A stretch of 64,000 bases of DNA, taken from NCBI GenBank assembly GCA_963920665.1, contig OY987268.1, positions 932,501 through 996,500 of the forward strand, in the 5' to 3' direction. The notes beneath the pieces are model-generated. The model ran no database searches, was not told where the DNA came from, and saw only the letters and a list, made by a program, of their open reading frames with translations. Positions within the stretch are counted from its first letter, which is position 1, and each line of letters opens with the position of its first letter. Source of the stretch: Straminergon stramineum (taxonomy: Eukaryota > Streptophyta > Bryopsida > Hypnales > Calliergonaceae). The translations under genes and the position numbers were made by a program. Shown in pieces: positions 47,701 to 60,444 of this stretch.

Positions 47701-47989
47701 GACCTCTTACAAATTAAATATTTACCATTTTTTAGTGAAAAAAAAGTTTTAAATAGTAAACCTTCAAAATTGCCTATAATATTTTTTGAAATAATCAAGG
47801 GTATTTTATTGCCTACACAATGTTAAGCCTGAAATTTTATATCGACCATGTATAGTTGATTGGGCAATTAGGGATTAATAGAAATATTCATTTGGCATTG
47901 GAAATTTTATGCCTAAAAAGGCCATATTTGTTATATTGAGACCTTTCGCAGTCTCAGTTTTATCCTCGACTCAAGGATAAACCACAACG

Positions 47990-48225
47990 GTGCTAGTATG
48001 TGAGCCCAAGAATGCGAGCTTGTGAGCATTGAGCCTACATTATAGGTACCTATAATATAGATACCACACACTATAGAAGGTGTATGTATCATAAATGCCT
48101 ATAATATAGGTATTTGTAACATATATACCCTATAATCATAGACGGTTTCTATGGTATATACACCTATAACATAGGTGTGTAGTATTATAGGCTCATGGGC
48201 TCACACTCCTATGCTCACATAATAG
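47990..48225. mobile_element. GGTACC/tata fold-back repeat, copy 4
   Basis: Tips GCTAGTATGTGAGCCCAAG and CTCACACTCCTATGCTCACA are imperfect inverted repeats. The interior has GGTACCTATAATATAG and TATACCCTATAATCATAG units as in the other copies. Confidence 0.65.
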
Positions 48226-49160
48226 CAACCCTCGATAAACCATTCTATCTCTTCACTGGTATTTTTTTATAAATAGATAACAACAACAACTTTTAGAATT
48301 TCATTATAGGATCACTATTTGAGCATTATTTATTTTGGGTTTCAATTCCTAATTTTTTAAATGAATTTTCCAATAACTAGCATTTTGTCTCAAAATCTGA
48401 GAAAAGTCTCAATATAACGAATATGGCCTTTAAACACGATTTGGTCTTTCAAAGTTTATCTCTAAATCTCACAACTAACACTCAAACCGTGCAACTGACA
48501 CTTGGATTGTGTACACTACTTAGTTTGGTGAGTAATGACTAGAGGCCATCAATTTTGTCACAGTGACCTTTCTTCAGGTACACCTAACTTGTTCTCTAGG
48601 GTTGTATCTCACCACCCAATAATACGGATTTACTCCATGGTATACGAACAACTTATTTTAGAACCACCCTACACTTCCCAATTTATCAAGTTAAACATTT
48701 TTTTTCACATGGTATTTTGACATTTGGAAAGTGTACTTAACTACAATATATATGATAGGAAATCTTCTTCCCTTTAATATAGTCTATCATTGTGGACCTA
48801 AAGCCTACTGTATTCTCCTTTCATAAAAAATACGGTGAAGTAGATGGTGAGTCTCTCCAAACCCTCAGGCGTTAAAGGGGTTAAGTTAGGTGAGTGGAGC
48901 CACCACCACCGCCACCACTGAATGTTTGAATGTTTGGTGGGAGCTAGGCAGGTGGGTGCAGCCATGAGCTGGCAGGAAAGGAAGGAAGTGAAGTCGGCTA
49001 CCCTAGCTCACATTCACATGCAGCTAATGTTAACTTGGTTAACCCTCAAAGACAAGACCTATCTTCAAGGTACTTTGTCAAAAGTGATCTGACTTTTGGA
49101 TCAAAAGGTGCACACTTCATTTTTGTAGTGATCTCAAAAGTCATCCATTCGACACTTGTA

Positions 49161-49784
49161 GCCCTTAAATGACGAACTGGTGACCTTGAAAATCATTCCT
49201 TTCGGAACTCTGCAACATCGTCTTCTTTAAAAAAACAAAAAATATTCATTGGGAGTCAAACTACTATTGAAGATCTCCCCTTTCCACCCCTAATTCCGAG
49301 GATGAATGGTTGTACTTATGTCCTACATAGGAGAATTCCTTGCCATTCATCAAACAAAAAACATCCGCCGATTTATTTATAGGTTAGACCTCCGTGTCCT
49401 CACAAGGTTAAGTTAACTCTATATGGATGCAACCCCCCATAACCAAGGTAGTCACCAAAATTCTCTGATTTTTGAACCAATGGGTGCATTTGCTTTTCTA
49501 ACAGTGAAGTCACCCATTGGACTACTTTGGTTTGCAACATTCATATTCCATTAATCCATAAACGATGCCAGGGATGTTATTTGGCTGATGAATGACAAAG
49601 AATCCCTCCATGTAGGATAGAAAGTGCAAGTATTCATCTTCCAAATTTTGTGTGGAAGGGGGACATTTTCTATAGTAGTTTGACTTCCAATGAGTGTTTT
49701 TATATTTTTTTTTTAATTCCAAAAATTCACACAATACCAAAACAAATGATTTCCACAGTGACCAGCTCGTCCTTTAAGGGTTAA
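49161..49784. mobile_element. TTAA-family fold-back element, ~620 bp (copy p)
   Basis: The right end GACGAGCTGG (complement) ... CCTTTAAGGGTTAA mirrors CCCTTAAATGACGAACTGG at 49166. Arms of about 130 bp match, including TCATTGGgAGTCAAACTACTAT near 49247 against its complement near 49680. The left TTAA is degraded; another TTAACCCTCAAAG occurs at 49039 and may be the true outer left end. Confidence 0.6.
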
Positions 49785-50095
49785 TGCCCATCTAAGGCAG
49801 CACATTAGGCAGACTGCTCCTGCTCTTTGAACAAGAGACCAAAGGCAGGCTCTTATCCAGTAAGTTAATTCAAGGCTCTGGGGGCATTTTGGAACTTAGT
49901 TGCATAGGACAAAAAAGAGCTTTCAATGGAGGGCATGCCCAGCCATAGCATAACTTAAGTTACACTAAGTTAAGGTAACGAGATCATGGTGGGTCACAAC
50001 CAAACCAACAGGGAATGATCCACTCAACCAGAGTTGAAAACACGGCGGCAGAGACCTAGACTAAGTTAGCTGAAGAGGAGAACTGGACTTGGAAC

Positions 50096-50326
50096 TTAAC
50101 TCTAGAAGGGCCTGAAAGCCCTTTACGGCCGTATAGAATATTAAGTATTTGGTGGTATTTGACCAGGAAAACATTGACCAAATATTTTTAAGGACAAAGT
50201 AAATTAATGATCATGATAGTAAGTAAATAAAAATGTATCATAATTCATCTATTAAACCACAATTGAAGAGTTATAAAGTTAAACATGAGTCGTATAAGGG
50301 GACCTGAAGGACCTTTCAAGGGTTAA
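50096..50326. mobile_element. TTAA-flanked MITE, 231 bp (copy r)
   Basis: Left end TTAACTCTAGAAGGGCCTG; right end, complemented, TTAACCCTTGAAAGGTCCTT. TTAA is at both ends and the AT-rich interior is non-coding. Confidence 0.62.
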
Positions 50327-50465
50327 TCCTTAAACTAAGTGCATTTCTAGGTACAGTATCCGTCTTTATCACCAAATTTCTAGTGACTTAGAATACAAGC
50401 ACGTGCACTAGACAATTTGACAGCCCCCAACCCACACCCCAATCATTTGTTCACAAATTGAAGCA

Positions 50466-51440
50466 TTAATCCCTCATTGCCAAAGGGGACCAAGAGTGTC
50501 CTCACATAGTTTCAAGTCTAATTTAAAGTGTTGTGACTTTTGCATTTGATGTCTAAATTCAATAAAGCTTGTTGTGGAATTTGCGCTCTTTCTTCTAGTG
50601 TGTGTGGTAATTTTTCAAATCAATACAAGATGTATTGAGTTTTTGGAAGCCAATCAAAGTTCACAGGTTCAATTTGAGTTCACCAAATTGCATTTGATGG
50701 CTGCAACTTCGAGGGCTTGTATCTCCTTCATCCCATGTTTGTTTTCAAAAACATTTGTTGGGTTTTGTTCACTTAAAATCTAGTTATTTTGATAAAATTT
50801 CCATGTCAATCCAAGTTGCTTTGAATGTTTGGAAGCAATTCAAAGTTCAAAATCTAGACTTTTTTGAATTACAGTGAACTTCCATGGCTTGTTTTTTCTT
50901 CATATAGTGTTCGTTTCCAATAAAAAAAATTTGGAAAAGTTGTACATACTAGCATGGTTTGTGTGGCTATAATTTCATATCAATCCAAGAAGTTATGAGT
51001 TATTGAGAAGCATTTCAATTAAAGGAGGTTTAGATTTCAATGTGGTTTTTGCAACTTTTTATACTATTTTTTGACATTTCAAAGCCATTTTACAAACACA
51101 ATGAGTCAATTTAATGATATCCTTTCATCAATGTGTTTGTATGCTGATTTTGAATCACTTGATAGTTTATGGTTTTTTCATTTGCGTAGATTTAGAAACC
51201 AAATTTCACCTCCAAATGTGTTTGTAAGAAAATTTCAGCATCCTTTTTCAACACTAAAACATTATAATCTTGCAATCTATGCAATGAAATGACTCCAAAT
51301 TTGATGTATGTCATCTACAACATGTACACTACTAGATTGTACAATTGAGATCTCTATAACTTAGTGACATTTATATCTATAACACTTCAAAAGCAATGAT
51401 GTTTTTGAACATGTTCAAGCCTTGGGCGATGAGGGGTTAA
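50466..51440. mobile_element. TTAA-flanked element, 975 bp (copy n)
   Basis: Left end TTAATCCCTCATTGCC, right end GGGCGATGAGGGGTTAA. The right third recurs at 52150-52387 as a truncated relative. It contains the reverse of the ATTTCAGAAACTTTGACC-type block near 51230. Confidence 0.78.
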
Positions 51441-52140
51441 ACTCCAAAGAACAACCATATATCCATGGAGGAGATTGACTTTCTCATTGGCTTGCGCTCT
51501 TCACATGAAACATACAACAAGCTTGCAATTGGTTCTTTAAATTGACTATCTTCAACCTGGCAAAGATACTTCTATTTGTAAATTCTACAAATGGAATTTC
51601 TCCAAAGTTCATAATGATTGTGCTTGAATTGAAGTGAGCTTACACAAATATAGACAACAAGTGAAAAGAGTTGCAGATTGTAACCCAACAACTTGACAAA
51701 AATCCTCTTCTAATAGAAGATCTTAATGAATTCCAAAGAGGCTCATCAGATCTAGTAATTGGAGGAGTGTGCATAACTGATGCTAAGTTACAAACGGAAA
51801 TTCTAGCTAGAAGCATATGCAACCAACCTAAGCTTACCAAAATTGGACTTGCAACTCTAATAAAAAAATTCATTGTAGAGAGATCACAACTTCACAAGTT
51901 TGCTCAAAACTTGGGTTGCAATAGAGTTACAGAACAAAGCCATGGGCACGAATAGATTTCAACCAAGGGAACCCACTGTAGCTGAGAAAGAGGTGTAGCA
52001 CAGCTTCATGACTCATGCTTCTGTCCATTTGTGATCATCTTCTCATCCTTTTGAGCTTCAAATGCAAGTATTCAACCAAAGAAACAATCATTGAACAGAA
52101 ACCTAACAAAAAGCTTGGGCCGAAATTATAATTGTGCTCT
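51441..52140. other. No firm gene; open frame 51671-51955 unexplained
   Basis: From an acceptor-like GTTGCAG at 51676 a ~90-codon plus-strand frame reads through IVTQQLDKNPLLIEDLNEFQ with balanced amino-acid use, unlike neighbouring AT-rich frames. It has no ATG at its start and no recognised domain. It may be an exon remnant. Confidence 0.2.
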
Positions 52141-52387
52141 TGACATCTTAGTATGTCTGCATTGGAGTTCATAAGAAAATTTCATCATCTTTTTTCAACA
52201 CTAAAATATTATAATCATTTGATCTATATGGTCAGATGACCCCAAATTTGTTTCACACCATCTACAACATGCACACTACAAGATTGTACAGTTTAGATTT
52301 TCATACTTCACTGAAATTTAGACTTATAGCACTTGAAAAGCAAGGATGCTTTAACACATGTTTGGACTTTAGGTGATGAGGGGTTAA
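52141..52387. mobile_element. Truncated TTAA-family copy (o)
   Basis: Only the right end GGTGATGAGGGGTTAA and about 240 bp of body, homologous to 51190-51440, are recognisable. Confidence 0.6.
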
Positions 52388-52524
52388 TGCCCAAATTGTT
52401 TTTGAGCCATCCCCTACAATGGAAATCAAGAGCCATAAGTTACTAGTAAGTTAACAACTGAGCTATGGAGGAAGGACCACTCTCGTTCCTTTTTCTTCCC
52501 CTCCTTGTAGGTTTACACCGGATG

Positions 52525-52776
52525 TTAAGTTCTCCATTTGAACTGGGCCCTGCAAGGTAATTTTGTGGGTTATTCAGGGATAAAAGTAAAAAATGCCCCC
52601 CATTTTGAGTAGTGTTTAGGGTATGCTCTAGACCTCTCGAAGCTAATTTGGGATTTCTAAGTGCATATATGAATTCAGAATTCACCAAAAAAATAATGTG
52701 CAAAAATTAAAAAATTCCTGCATTTTCCCTAAGATAAATCTGCTCCTGCGGGGGCCAGTTTGAATGGAGGATCTAA
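52525..52776. mobile_element. ~252-bp MITE with CCTCCATTCAAACTGGGCCC tips, copy 2
   Basis: Opposite-orientation relative of 45177-45430: TTAAGTTCTCCATTTGAACT on the left and AGTTTGAATGGAGGATCTAA on the right. The interior aligns throughout. Confidence 0.75.
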
Positions 52777-53461
52777 TGTCCTCTGCAGTAAGTTTTACTG
52801 CTCCCTTCAAACACTGTTGAAACAGTTTCGCTGGGGTTTCTGCCTCTGGTTCACTGTACTGTTTCCTTTTGCAATGGAAATTGTCCATGTGTTTACACCA
52901 CCACCCCCCCCCCCCAAAAAAAACAAACCCTGTTGAAATAGGGTTGAAATGGACTAAGTTCGGTTACTACAGTAGTAGTCTAGCAGAGGGGAGGGGAGGG
53001 GAAAGGAGAGCCTGTTATTGCATGCCAAGCTGCTGGAGTGACAAGGGATGCTATTTCTCATAACTTAACAGGCTTCATGAGTGGCTCTATTTTTACTTAG
53101 AAGCTTACCACCAGATATAACGGAACTGGAACTGGAACCACATATGGTGGTATCCATATGTAGACCATGATATTTTGCATTATTATGTATTATATGCACC
53201 TACAAGGGAAAAGTTTAGATTTTTGAGGCACATGTAGTTCTTATTTTCTTCACTTTTTCACTTTTCACTCACAGGAATTTCAAATTTCTCAAAAGAAAAG
53301 TAATCTTTTCAAATTAGGACTTCTAGAAGAAGGCATGAGAATTGGCCTTTGAAAAACAAAGATACAAAGTTTCTTATAGAAATAATTATGCACAAAAGGA
53401 GATGACAATGTGAAGAATTTTTAAAGTTTGCTTAGGTGGTCACAGTACCATCTTTTCAAAT
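52777..53461. other. No gene seen
   Basis: Spacer with a ~13-C then A homopolymer junction near 52900 and a GGGGA-rich run near 52990. Confidence 0.4.
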
Positions 53462-55248
53462 TTAACCCCTAAAAGACTAGGGAGACAACTTTGGATTTTT
53501 TGGATAACTTATGCAAGCTCTATTCATTTGACTTCCAAATTGGAATTTTTACATGATACCTCTTGGAAAGGATTCTAATCATCCTAATCTACATGTGAAG
53601 TTTTGTTTTACATGTTTCTAGTAAATATTGCAAAAGTGATCATTTCCTTAAAAATTTGAAACATATTCATTTTTAGAATAGACTTAGCTTAAAATATATT
53701 CTAAAAAAAGTATTTCATTTCATTTTATTTCAGAGATTGATACCTAAGTGATAAAATTGGAACCGTTCAATTCCAAATAATGAAGTGTAAGTTATGAGGA
53801 GTTTTATCTTGTGGGCAATGAAGAAAAAAATATAGAAATATAAGGTTTTTCTACAAATTATTTTTGAAATTTTACTATTTAAAAACACAAAGAATAAATT
53901 TTTCTTATTAAAACATTCTCTGAATTAGGATCAATAATTCTCAATTTTTTATAAAAGTTATTAGCATTCTGGTTTTATCTTTGACAAAATACTACTTTAT
54001 AATTTATAATTTAAAAAAAGATGAATATGGAAATTTTTGCATACATTCTAAATCCATCTTCCAACATATTTGCTAGTTTGAACAAATTCTAGGCATATTT
54101 ATTTTCTTCTTAAAATGTTGGAAGACAAACCTCCACTTTTTAGAAGGGCTAGAAAATATGAATTTCAAATATTTAGGTATATTGAACTTGCAATTGGTAG
54201 GGTTGCTTCTTCAAAGTTTTGCAAGAATATCCTTGAACAAATTACCCCCTAAAGGAATTTGGTGGTTTTAAGGCCCAAATTGCTTCAAAGTACTCAAAAC
54301 CAAAGTAAAGCTAAAATCTTCATTTATATTTATTTCTTCAAAAATCCAACCATAGGATCCTGTAGTTAACTTATAGAGTACACCTTCCTAAAATTTCAGA
54401 AGAAAAAAATCTTACCAATTGTTTGGATTTCAGAAAGAAGTATTTTCAACTCTTCCCAAATGGTTAGGTATCATCTTTCCAACTTTTTACACAAAAATGT
54501 GTAGATTCTACTATTTCTCTCCATAATATGTTGAAGAAATAAGTTGGAAATACATCTAAAAAATTTCAGTAAAGAATGTTTCATATTCATGCTTAAAAAA
54601 ATAGTAAGTAGAAAGAAAAAGAGTATGATTCAAAATATTGAATTGTTAATAATTTAATAGTGGAATTGAAAAATTCTAGTTGTTGTAATATTATAGTCAA
54701 AAATCAATATCCAGTGATTTTCTTTTTCAAAATATTGAAAATTGAGTTAAATAAAGGACTTCAAAATTTACTTTAGAATAGAGATTTGATACTACACACA
54801 ATCTAAAACTCCTCATAACTTTCATCTTGTCAACATATATGTTTCAAAGCTTTCCACATATAGAAAATTTTAGTAATCCAAGTTTAAATTTTTATTTTTT
54901 GAAAAACTCATTTTTCGAGTTGCTTGGGGAGCAACTAAAACTACATACCATACAATAACTTTTTAACGATGTAGTCAAAAGTTATGAAAATTGTTGCAAC
55001 TGAAAGCTACTCCTCAACCACATGATGCATGAAAACTTCAAAGGAAAAAATAAAATAAAATTTGTAGTGAATTGCTCAAAATTTCTATGTTGCCAAAAAA
55101 TATTGTTTGGGATTTCAGGGGTTAAATAAAAAATCATATGGTTTGGCTTAGTGGGAAATTAATATAGATGATGATTTCAATCATGCTTGAGAGATGAGAA
55201 TTTTGAAGCAATATGGGCATTGAAACACTTCAATATTTTAGGGTTTAA
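53462..55248. mobile_element. TTAA-flanked element (copy q), split by a nested copy
   Basis: Left end TTAACCCCTAAAAGACTAGG, right end TATTTTAGGGTTTAA. The body is 53462-54245 plus 55122-55248 and is an inverted relative of 42494-44266. The host reads ...GAACAAATTA before the insert and TTAAATAAAAAATCATATGG after it. The related copy reads GAAGAAATTAAATAAAAGATCC on the same strand without interruption. Confidence 0.8.
54242..55125. mobile_element. TTAA-flanked element, ~884 bp (copy j), nested
   Basis: Left end TTACCCCCTAAAGG (last A of TTAA changed), right end ATTTCAGGGGTTAA. Inserted exactly at a TTAA of the element at 53462-55248. Confidence 0.82.
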
Positions 55249-56040
55249 AGATCTAGTGAACTTGAACTTTGACGGTTCATAATTTTCTATACAATATATA
55301 AATATTACAGATTTTTCCTATCAATGGAAATTGTCCATGTGTTTCAAGAAAAAAAATAATAATAATAAATTTTTTAATGCATTATAATATGCCCAAGAAC
55401 ATAAGAATAGTTGTGATTGTCCATTAATATTATTATATATGTTTAATAACTACAAATTTAGAGAGATGAATTCCATAAATTATAAGAGTATTGTCACTCT
55501 TTCACTAGGACACTATCTCACCAAATGGCTTTTGGTGGATTTGACTTTCCTTCCCATCTCCACCAACAAATAGTTCCCCACCCTTTCTCTCCACATCTCC
55601 GATAGCTTTGCATCTTCATTAGAGGGAGTTGCTATAGTTGTTAGTTTTATACTTTTCAAAAAGGGAGAGAAGCATTGTGAGACAAGGAGAATCCAAGCTT
55701 AGAAAAGAGATGAGGAGGCTTGTCATGATGGAGGGTTGATTGCTTATTTGGCCAAAGCCAAGTTGATTTTGGGAGTTGGCCAGTCTACGGTGAGGGACGT
55801 TTCTAAGGGCAAGCTCTACACTAAGTAAACCAAGACTATTCCCCTTGCACAAGTGGTGATGTTCTAATCTATTCAAATATGATGGAGATTTTTCGAATAT
55901 GCCAAACTTCATTTGCATCTAATGACATGAATATCACTTGACTTTTTCAAAACATATTAAAAAAGATTGTATGTAAAGTCTATTTTCTAATAGAAATATT
56001 TTTATTGTACCTATTTAATCTTTATCATTATTTATACATT
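55249..56040. other. No gene seen
   Basis: A 99-codon minus-strand ATG frame (55619-55918) has no recognisable features and is treated as chance. Confidence 0.35.
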
Positions 56041-56600
56041 TACTTCCAAAGGATCAAATGTCTATTCAAGGAACAATTAACATTGAGGTAGATGACAATG
56101 AAGGAAAAAATGAATAGATGTTTGTTAAAATTTGACACAAGATGAGGACATTCATCCCTTGGGGGGGATCCAAAGAAATTTTGAATGTATTCTCAACTTT
56201 AAAAAATATATATTGCCCCTCCCCCCCCCCCAAATACCAACAATTCAAGCAATTTTTGAATCTTTTGCTATGCCCCTCATCTACTTTTGAAATTTAGCAT
56301 GTTTATAACTCATATGATATAATATGCAATTGTAAAAATGTACTTCTATAGCAACAATCTCATTCCAAGAAGAGTCAAAACTCTATTAATTGCATTGAGT
56401 GAGTTTGAAAAAACATTCCTTCTAACTACAAGCATTGTAAAAATTATCTTGAAATTGTGGCCTTTAAAATTCTTGAATTTTTTCCACGTATTCCAAATTA
56501 TTGTCTCTAAATTTCACCATTTGGAATATGTGTAAGTTTTTTTATTTTAAATAAAAAATTTCAAGTGTACAAAAAATCATATAAAAAATTCGATTTTGGT
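56041..56600. mobile_element. Decayed TTAA-family copy (u)
   Basis: CCAAAGGATCAAATGTCTATTC at 56047 resembles the left end of 45446-46022, and following blocks (CATATGATATAATATGCAAT, AAAAATCTCATTC-like, TTTTTTCCACGTaTTcCAAA) occur in the same order. The right tip is not recognisable. Confidence 0.45.
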
Positions 56601-57899
56601 GAATGCACCAAGAAGGAATATACTTTTCTTTATGATGGCTTAAACATGCACTTTACAAAACCTAAAATTTTATTTAAAAGGATAAATGGTAATCAAATCA
56701 AAGACAAATTAGAGATACTCATCTAGTAGTTATAAAGAGAGACAAACCAAAGAAAAAAAGGATGAGGTAGAAAATAATGGATAAGCTCCAATAAGAGGGA
56801 TAATGAAAAATATATATATTAGAGTTAAGGCTCTATAGTACTTAGAGTTCTAAATGAAAATTAAAGCCCACATAATAGATAACTTTGTGTTCTTCATTTT
56901 GACAACAAAGGTGTTGTAAATGACTCAAAATTAAAAATTGAATTACCTTTTATACATACCAATACAACATTGGCCAAAAATGCCAAGAACTTCAAAATGA
57001 TGAAAAATCAATTACTAGCATACAATCATTGCATCATTACTACAACCACAACACTGAAATTTTTATTAATTTCTTTTAAGACTAATTTTAATTTTCTATA
57101 ATACTATTCTTGTATTTAATTTAAATATCTCAAATTTTTTGAGTTTAGATTATAAAAAATTACTTTCATCCATGTTACAATCCCCCAAACAATGACAACC
57201 ACTTTTTACAATACAAAATACACATCCATTCATTGTACACTCACGAATATTTAGGCTTCATTACAAAGCAATTTTGTTCTGTTATTTATATTTATATTTA
57301 TTTTTTAGTAAGATGATACATTGAATTATAAACATCGTCTCTGAAATTTCACAAAATATTTTATTCAATTTCACAATTTCAAATTGATTTAAAAAATATC
57401 ATCACACTTGAAGGGTTCTTTCTACTGAATTATCAATGACAATTATTTTTTAGAGATAAGAAAAAAAAATGGAAAAAGCATCATTTGATTTTCCTCTCCA
57501 AAATTCTGTAATTAATATTGTATGTGAAACTACATTGATTGTTTTGAAATTTTGAATTTATGCAAATACTCCAACAATATTTACAATTCAATTAAAAAAG
57601 GATATTTTATAATTTTATAATTTTAGGATGTGAGAATGAAAATCCAAGTAGAAACTAGTGTACGACTTTATGACAATTCTAAAAAGTGTATGGGGATTTT
57701 TTTTTCTTATTATTTAATCATTTTAATTCATACATATCAAGATTTTGCAATTAAGGAGTTTTGGGGGGCTTTTATGAAACTTGGAGTTTATTCTAAGAGA
57801 ACGAAGAACAAACAATGGAAAACCAAAGGCATCGCCTTGGAGAATAATTAACTTGTTTAACATGCAATAAAGAAGCCCCTAAAACATTAATTTACACAA
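56601..57899. other. No gene seen
   Basis: Very AT-rich spacer without recognisable tips. Confidence 0.35.
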
Positions 57900-58815
57900 T
57901 TAACCCTTAAAGGACCAAGGTGCATTTTTTGGCAACACAAAATTTTTGGGCAGATACGTGTGACTAGAGATTTTCATGTTTTTGGCAAAAAGCTTAATAG
58001 AAGGTGTAGACAAGGAATATCTTTCAAGTGAACTAAATTTTGGGACATTTTGAAATATGAGTCAAAAGTTATGGCCTAATATGTAGTTTGTTTCTCAACT
58101 AGGGCATTCTGGTCAGATCTGAAAAAATCATTTAAAAATAAATAAAAATTCGAAATTGGTTTTCTAGATTTATACATACCTAGAAAGATTTGAATCATTC
58201 CATTTTGATCAATGAATCAAAAGTTATGAGATGTTTTAGTTTGTGGGCAAGTATGGATTTTCTACTCTAAAATAAACTTTGGAGTCCTCTTTTTTACTTG
58301 ATTTTCAATATTTTTGGAAAAAAATAAAAATATTAGGAGTAGGTTTAGATTGTTTATTACAACATTACAACCATTGGGACTCGCATTTTTCAATTCCATT
58401 AACAATTGAGTGTTTTGAATCATTCTCTACATCTTTTTACTTACTACTTTTTTCCTATACGTTGTACAATTCCAAATGATCTAAAAGTATTCAAGCACGT
58501 AGCCAACTTGCCTTGAAGAGTGAATCTAAAGAAGCACCACCATTTCGAGCATTTTTTCATACAAATGTGACCTTGTGAAGTGCAATTGCCTGGTTCTCAC
58601 AAGGCCAAAAAAGGAATATTTGTCACTTCAAATGCTAATATCTTGCAATCTACTTAGTGAAAATTTCTGAAATTTTGTCCACATCTTCTCAATCTAGAGT
58701 ACTCCAAGATCCTATGGTTAAATGTGTTCAAAAATGATATTCTACAAAAATTTGCTACTTGTATTAAAAATGGCAGTTTTGAGAGTTTAAGGTTTTGAGG
58801 AACCTTGGGGGTTAA
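57900..58815. mobile_element. TTAA-flanked element, 916 bp (copy k)
   Basis: Left end TTAACCCTTAAAGGACCAAG, right end GAACCTTGGGGGTTAA. It is the opposite-orientation relative of 40602-41536, 42590-43521 and 60537-61460; the block CATTTTGATCAATGAATCAA near 58201 has its complement in each of those. Confidence 0.85.
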
Positions 58816-59551
58816 CCTGCACGTGGATTTCTTTTGGTGCTATGTGACTGCCCTATTCTGTTTGGGATCAAAGAATGGAGTTCAGAGTCATGCCTTCTTG
58901 AACTGGCTGATGAAATTATGTCACTCAGCCGTGAACTTGTCGCATAGGAGAGTCATGCAAAGCCACCCATGGTCAATTGTGGCCTCCCACATGAGTTGCT
59001 CAACTAAGAGTCAATTGAGTTTCTTAGAATTCAATTTCATTCATGTCTAGGACAACATGACATTATTCATCAATGTTAAATGTTCCCCATTAAATAATCC
59101 AATCGGAGAAATATTATGTTGTTGTTTAGGTGACAAATTTTTAACAAATTGGTCAAAAATGAAGAAGAAACCAACATTGACAAGTTAATATTACTCAGGA
59201 GAAATTGAAGAGAAGGCTTACAATATGTGGAACCATGTTTAAAATATTTTTCTACATGAATTAGTAATACAAATTTTTTCATTTTTTTAGATAATTTTGT
59301 GAATTCATCTAGGTAAAAGAATTCATATTTAAAAAAAGTTTATCCAATTAAAGATTTCTAGATTCATTGTTTGAAAACAAACCATTTGTAATGTAAAAAA
59401 ATTGATTCAAATGGGATGAACACCAAAATTAATGAATATCATTACCATACCGAAGAACTTTAACTACAAAAATTCATATTCTAGTATTACTTATTCAAAA
59501 CTACAAAAAGATCATGAGGCCAATTTGGACCTCTTAGTTCTTTGGAGGTTA
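58816..59551. other. Spacer ending in a lone TTAA-type tip
   Basis: CTTAGTTCTTTGGAGGTTAAG at 59537-59552 looks like a right end of the same superfamily, but I could not find its left partner. No gene seen. Confidence 0.35.
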
Positions 59552-60444
59552 AGTGTAATTTGACATTCATGAAATAATAGTGCTTATATTTTTTATAAAC
59601 AAAGGTAATGTATAAAAGTCACATATATTTGAATGGCCTTTTGTTGTTAGCAAGTGGATAATTATGCACATGAAATTATTGATGCCATATAGTCACATTT
59701 ACAAATTTACAACTCTCTACCTTCAATGTTATTCTTTTAGAATCACTGATCATTGAAATCTAAAAGTTTATAATTGGTTATAGTGCAAATGATTATGTTC
59801 AATAATTATCTTAAGCTCGCATATTGTCTTCCAACTAGTTATCTAGCATATAAATATTTGCAGATTTTTCTACTTAACCACTAAATGTTCAAATTGAATA
59901 TATAGTAGGTTAATTTTTAAAATTAAAATAAAGAAATAAAGGCAACTTATATGAATCATCTATATTATTGATTTTTGAGAGCATTTTATGAGTTTTTTGA
60001 ACTTTCTTTATAGACCCAAACCCTAAACCCTAAATCTTCTTACAACAAAAAATTACTTGAAGATTGTTAAATATCCTTCATTCCATTTTTTTAATATCTT
60101 CTTATGCAAAAAGATTATATTTTTATGTTTTACTAGTTCAAAAGCAACAAATTGTCTCTTGTGAACACCTAAGTTTCAAAATTGCCAAAATTTTGTTTTT
60201 TATTTGCTAGAGTCAAAATGAATCTTTGAAAGATTCTTTTTTAATGGAAAAAATTTATAGATTAAAAAGTCTCTAATGTCCTACACATTTCACTTATGAA
60301 AGCAAAGATTGTGTAGACCTAGGAAATGATTACAAGAAGACCCACTACAATTGGAATCAAGTTCATCATGAGGATCATCTTCTAGATCAGTCTACATAGT
60401 CCATAGTTTTACTAATGTGTGAATAGGTTTTGAAAGCAACTATA
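59552..60444. other. No gene seen
   Basis: AT-rich spacer. Two telomere-like units, CCCTAAACCCTAAA, occur near 60020; too short to be an interstitial telomere. Confidence 0.35.

Larger units (their letters stand above)
46116..48884. mobile_element. Possible large (2.8 kb) composite TTAA element
   Basis: The left tip TTAACCCTTAAACGCCCAG and the complement of the right tip, TTAACCCCTTTAACGCCTGAG, could be a pair. Between them lie a relative of the 4.5-kb fold-back (46735-47100), a GGTACC fold-back (47990-48225) and a decayed exon-like fragment (47556-47700). If real, it is by far the longest member in the window. The two ends may instead belong to different elements. Confidence 0.35.

Noticed and set aside
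60008..60032. Interstitial telomere
   Set aside because: Only about two CCCTAAA units, expected by chance in such sequence.
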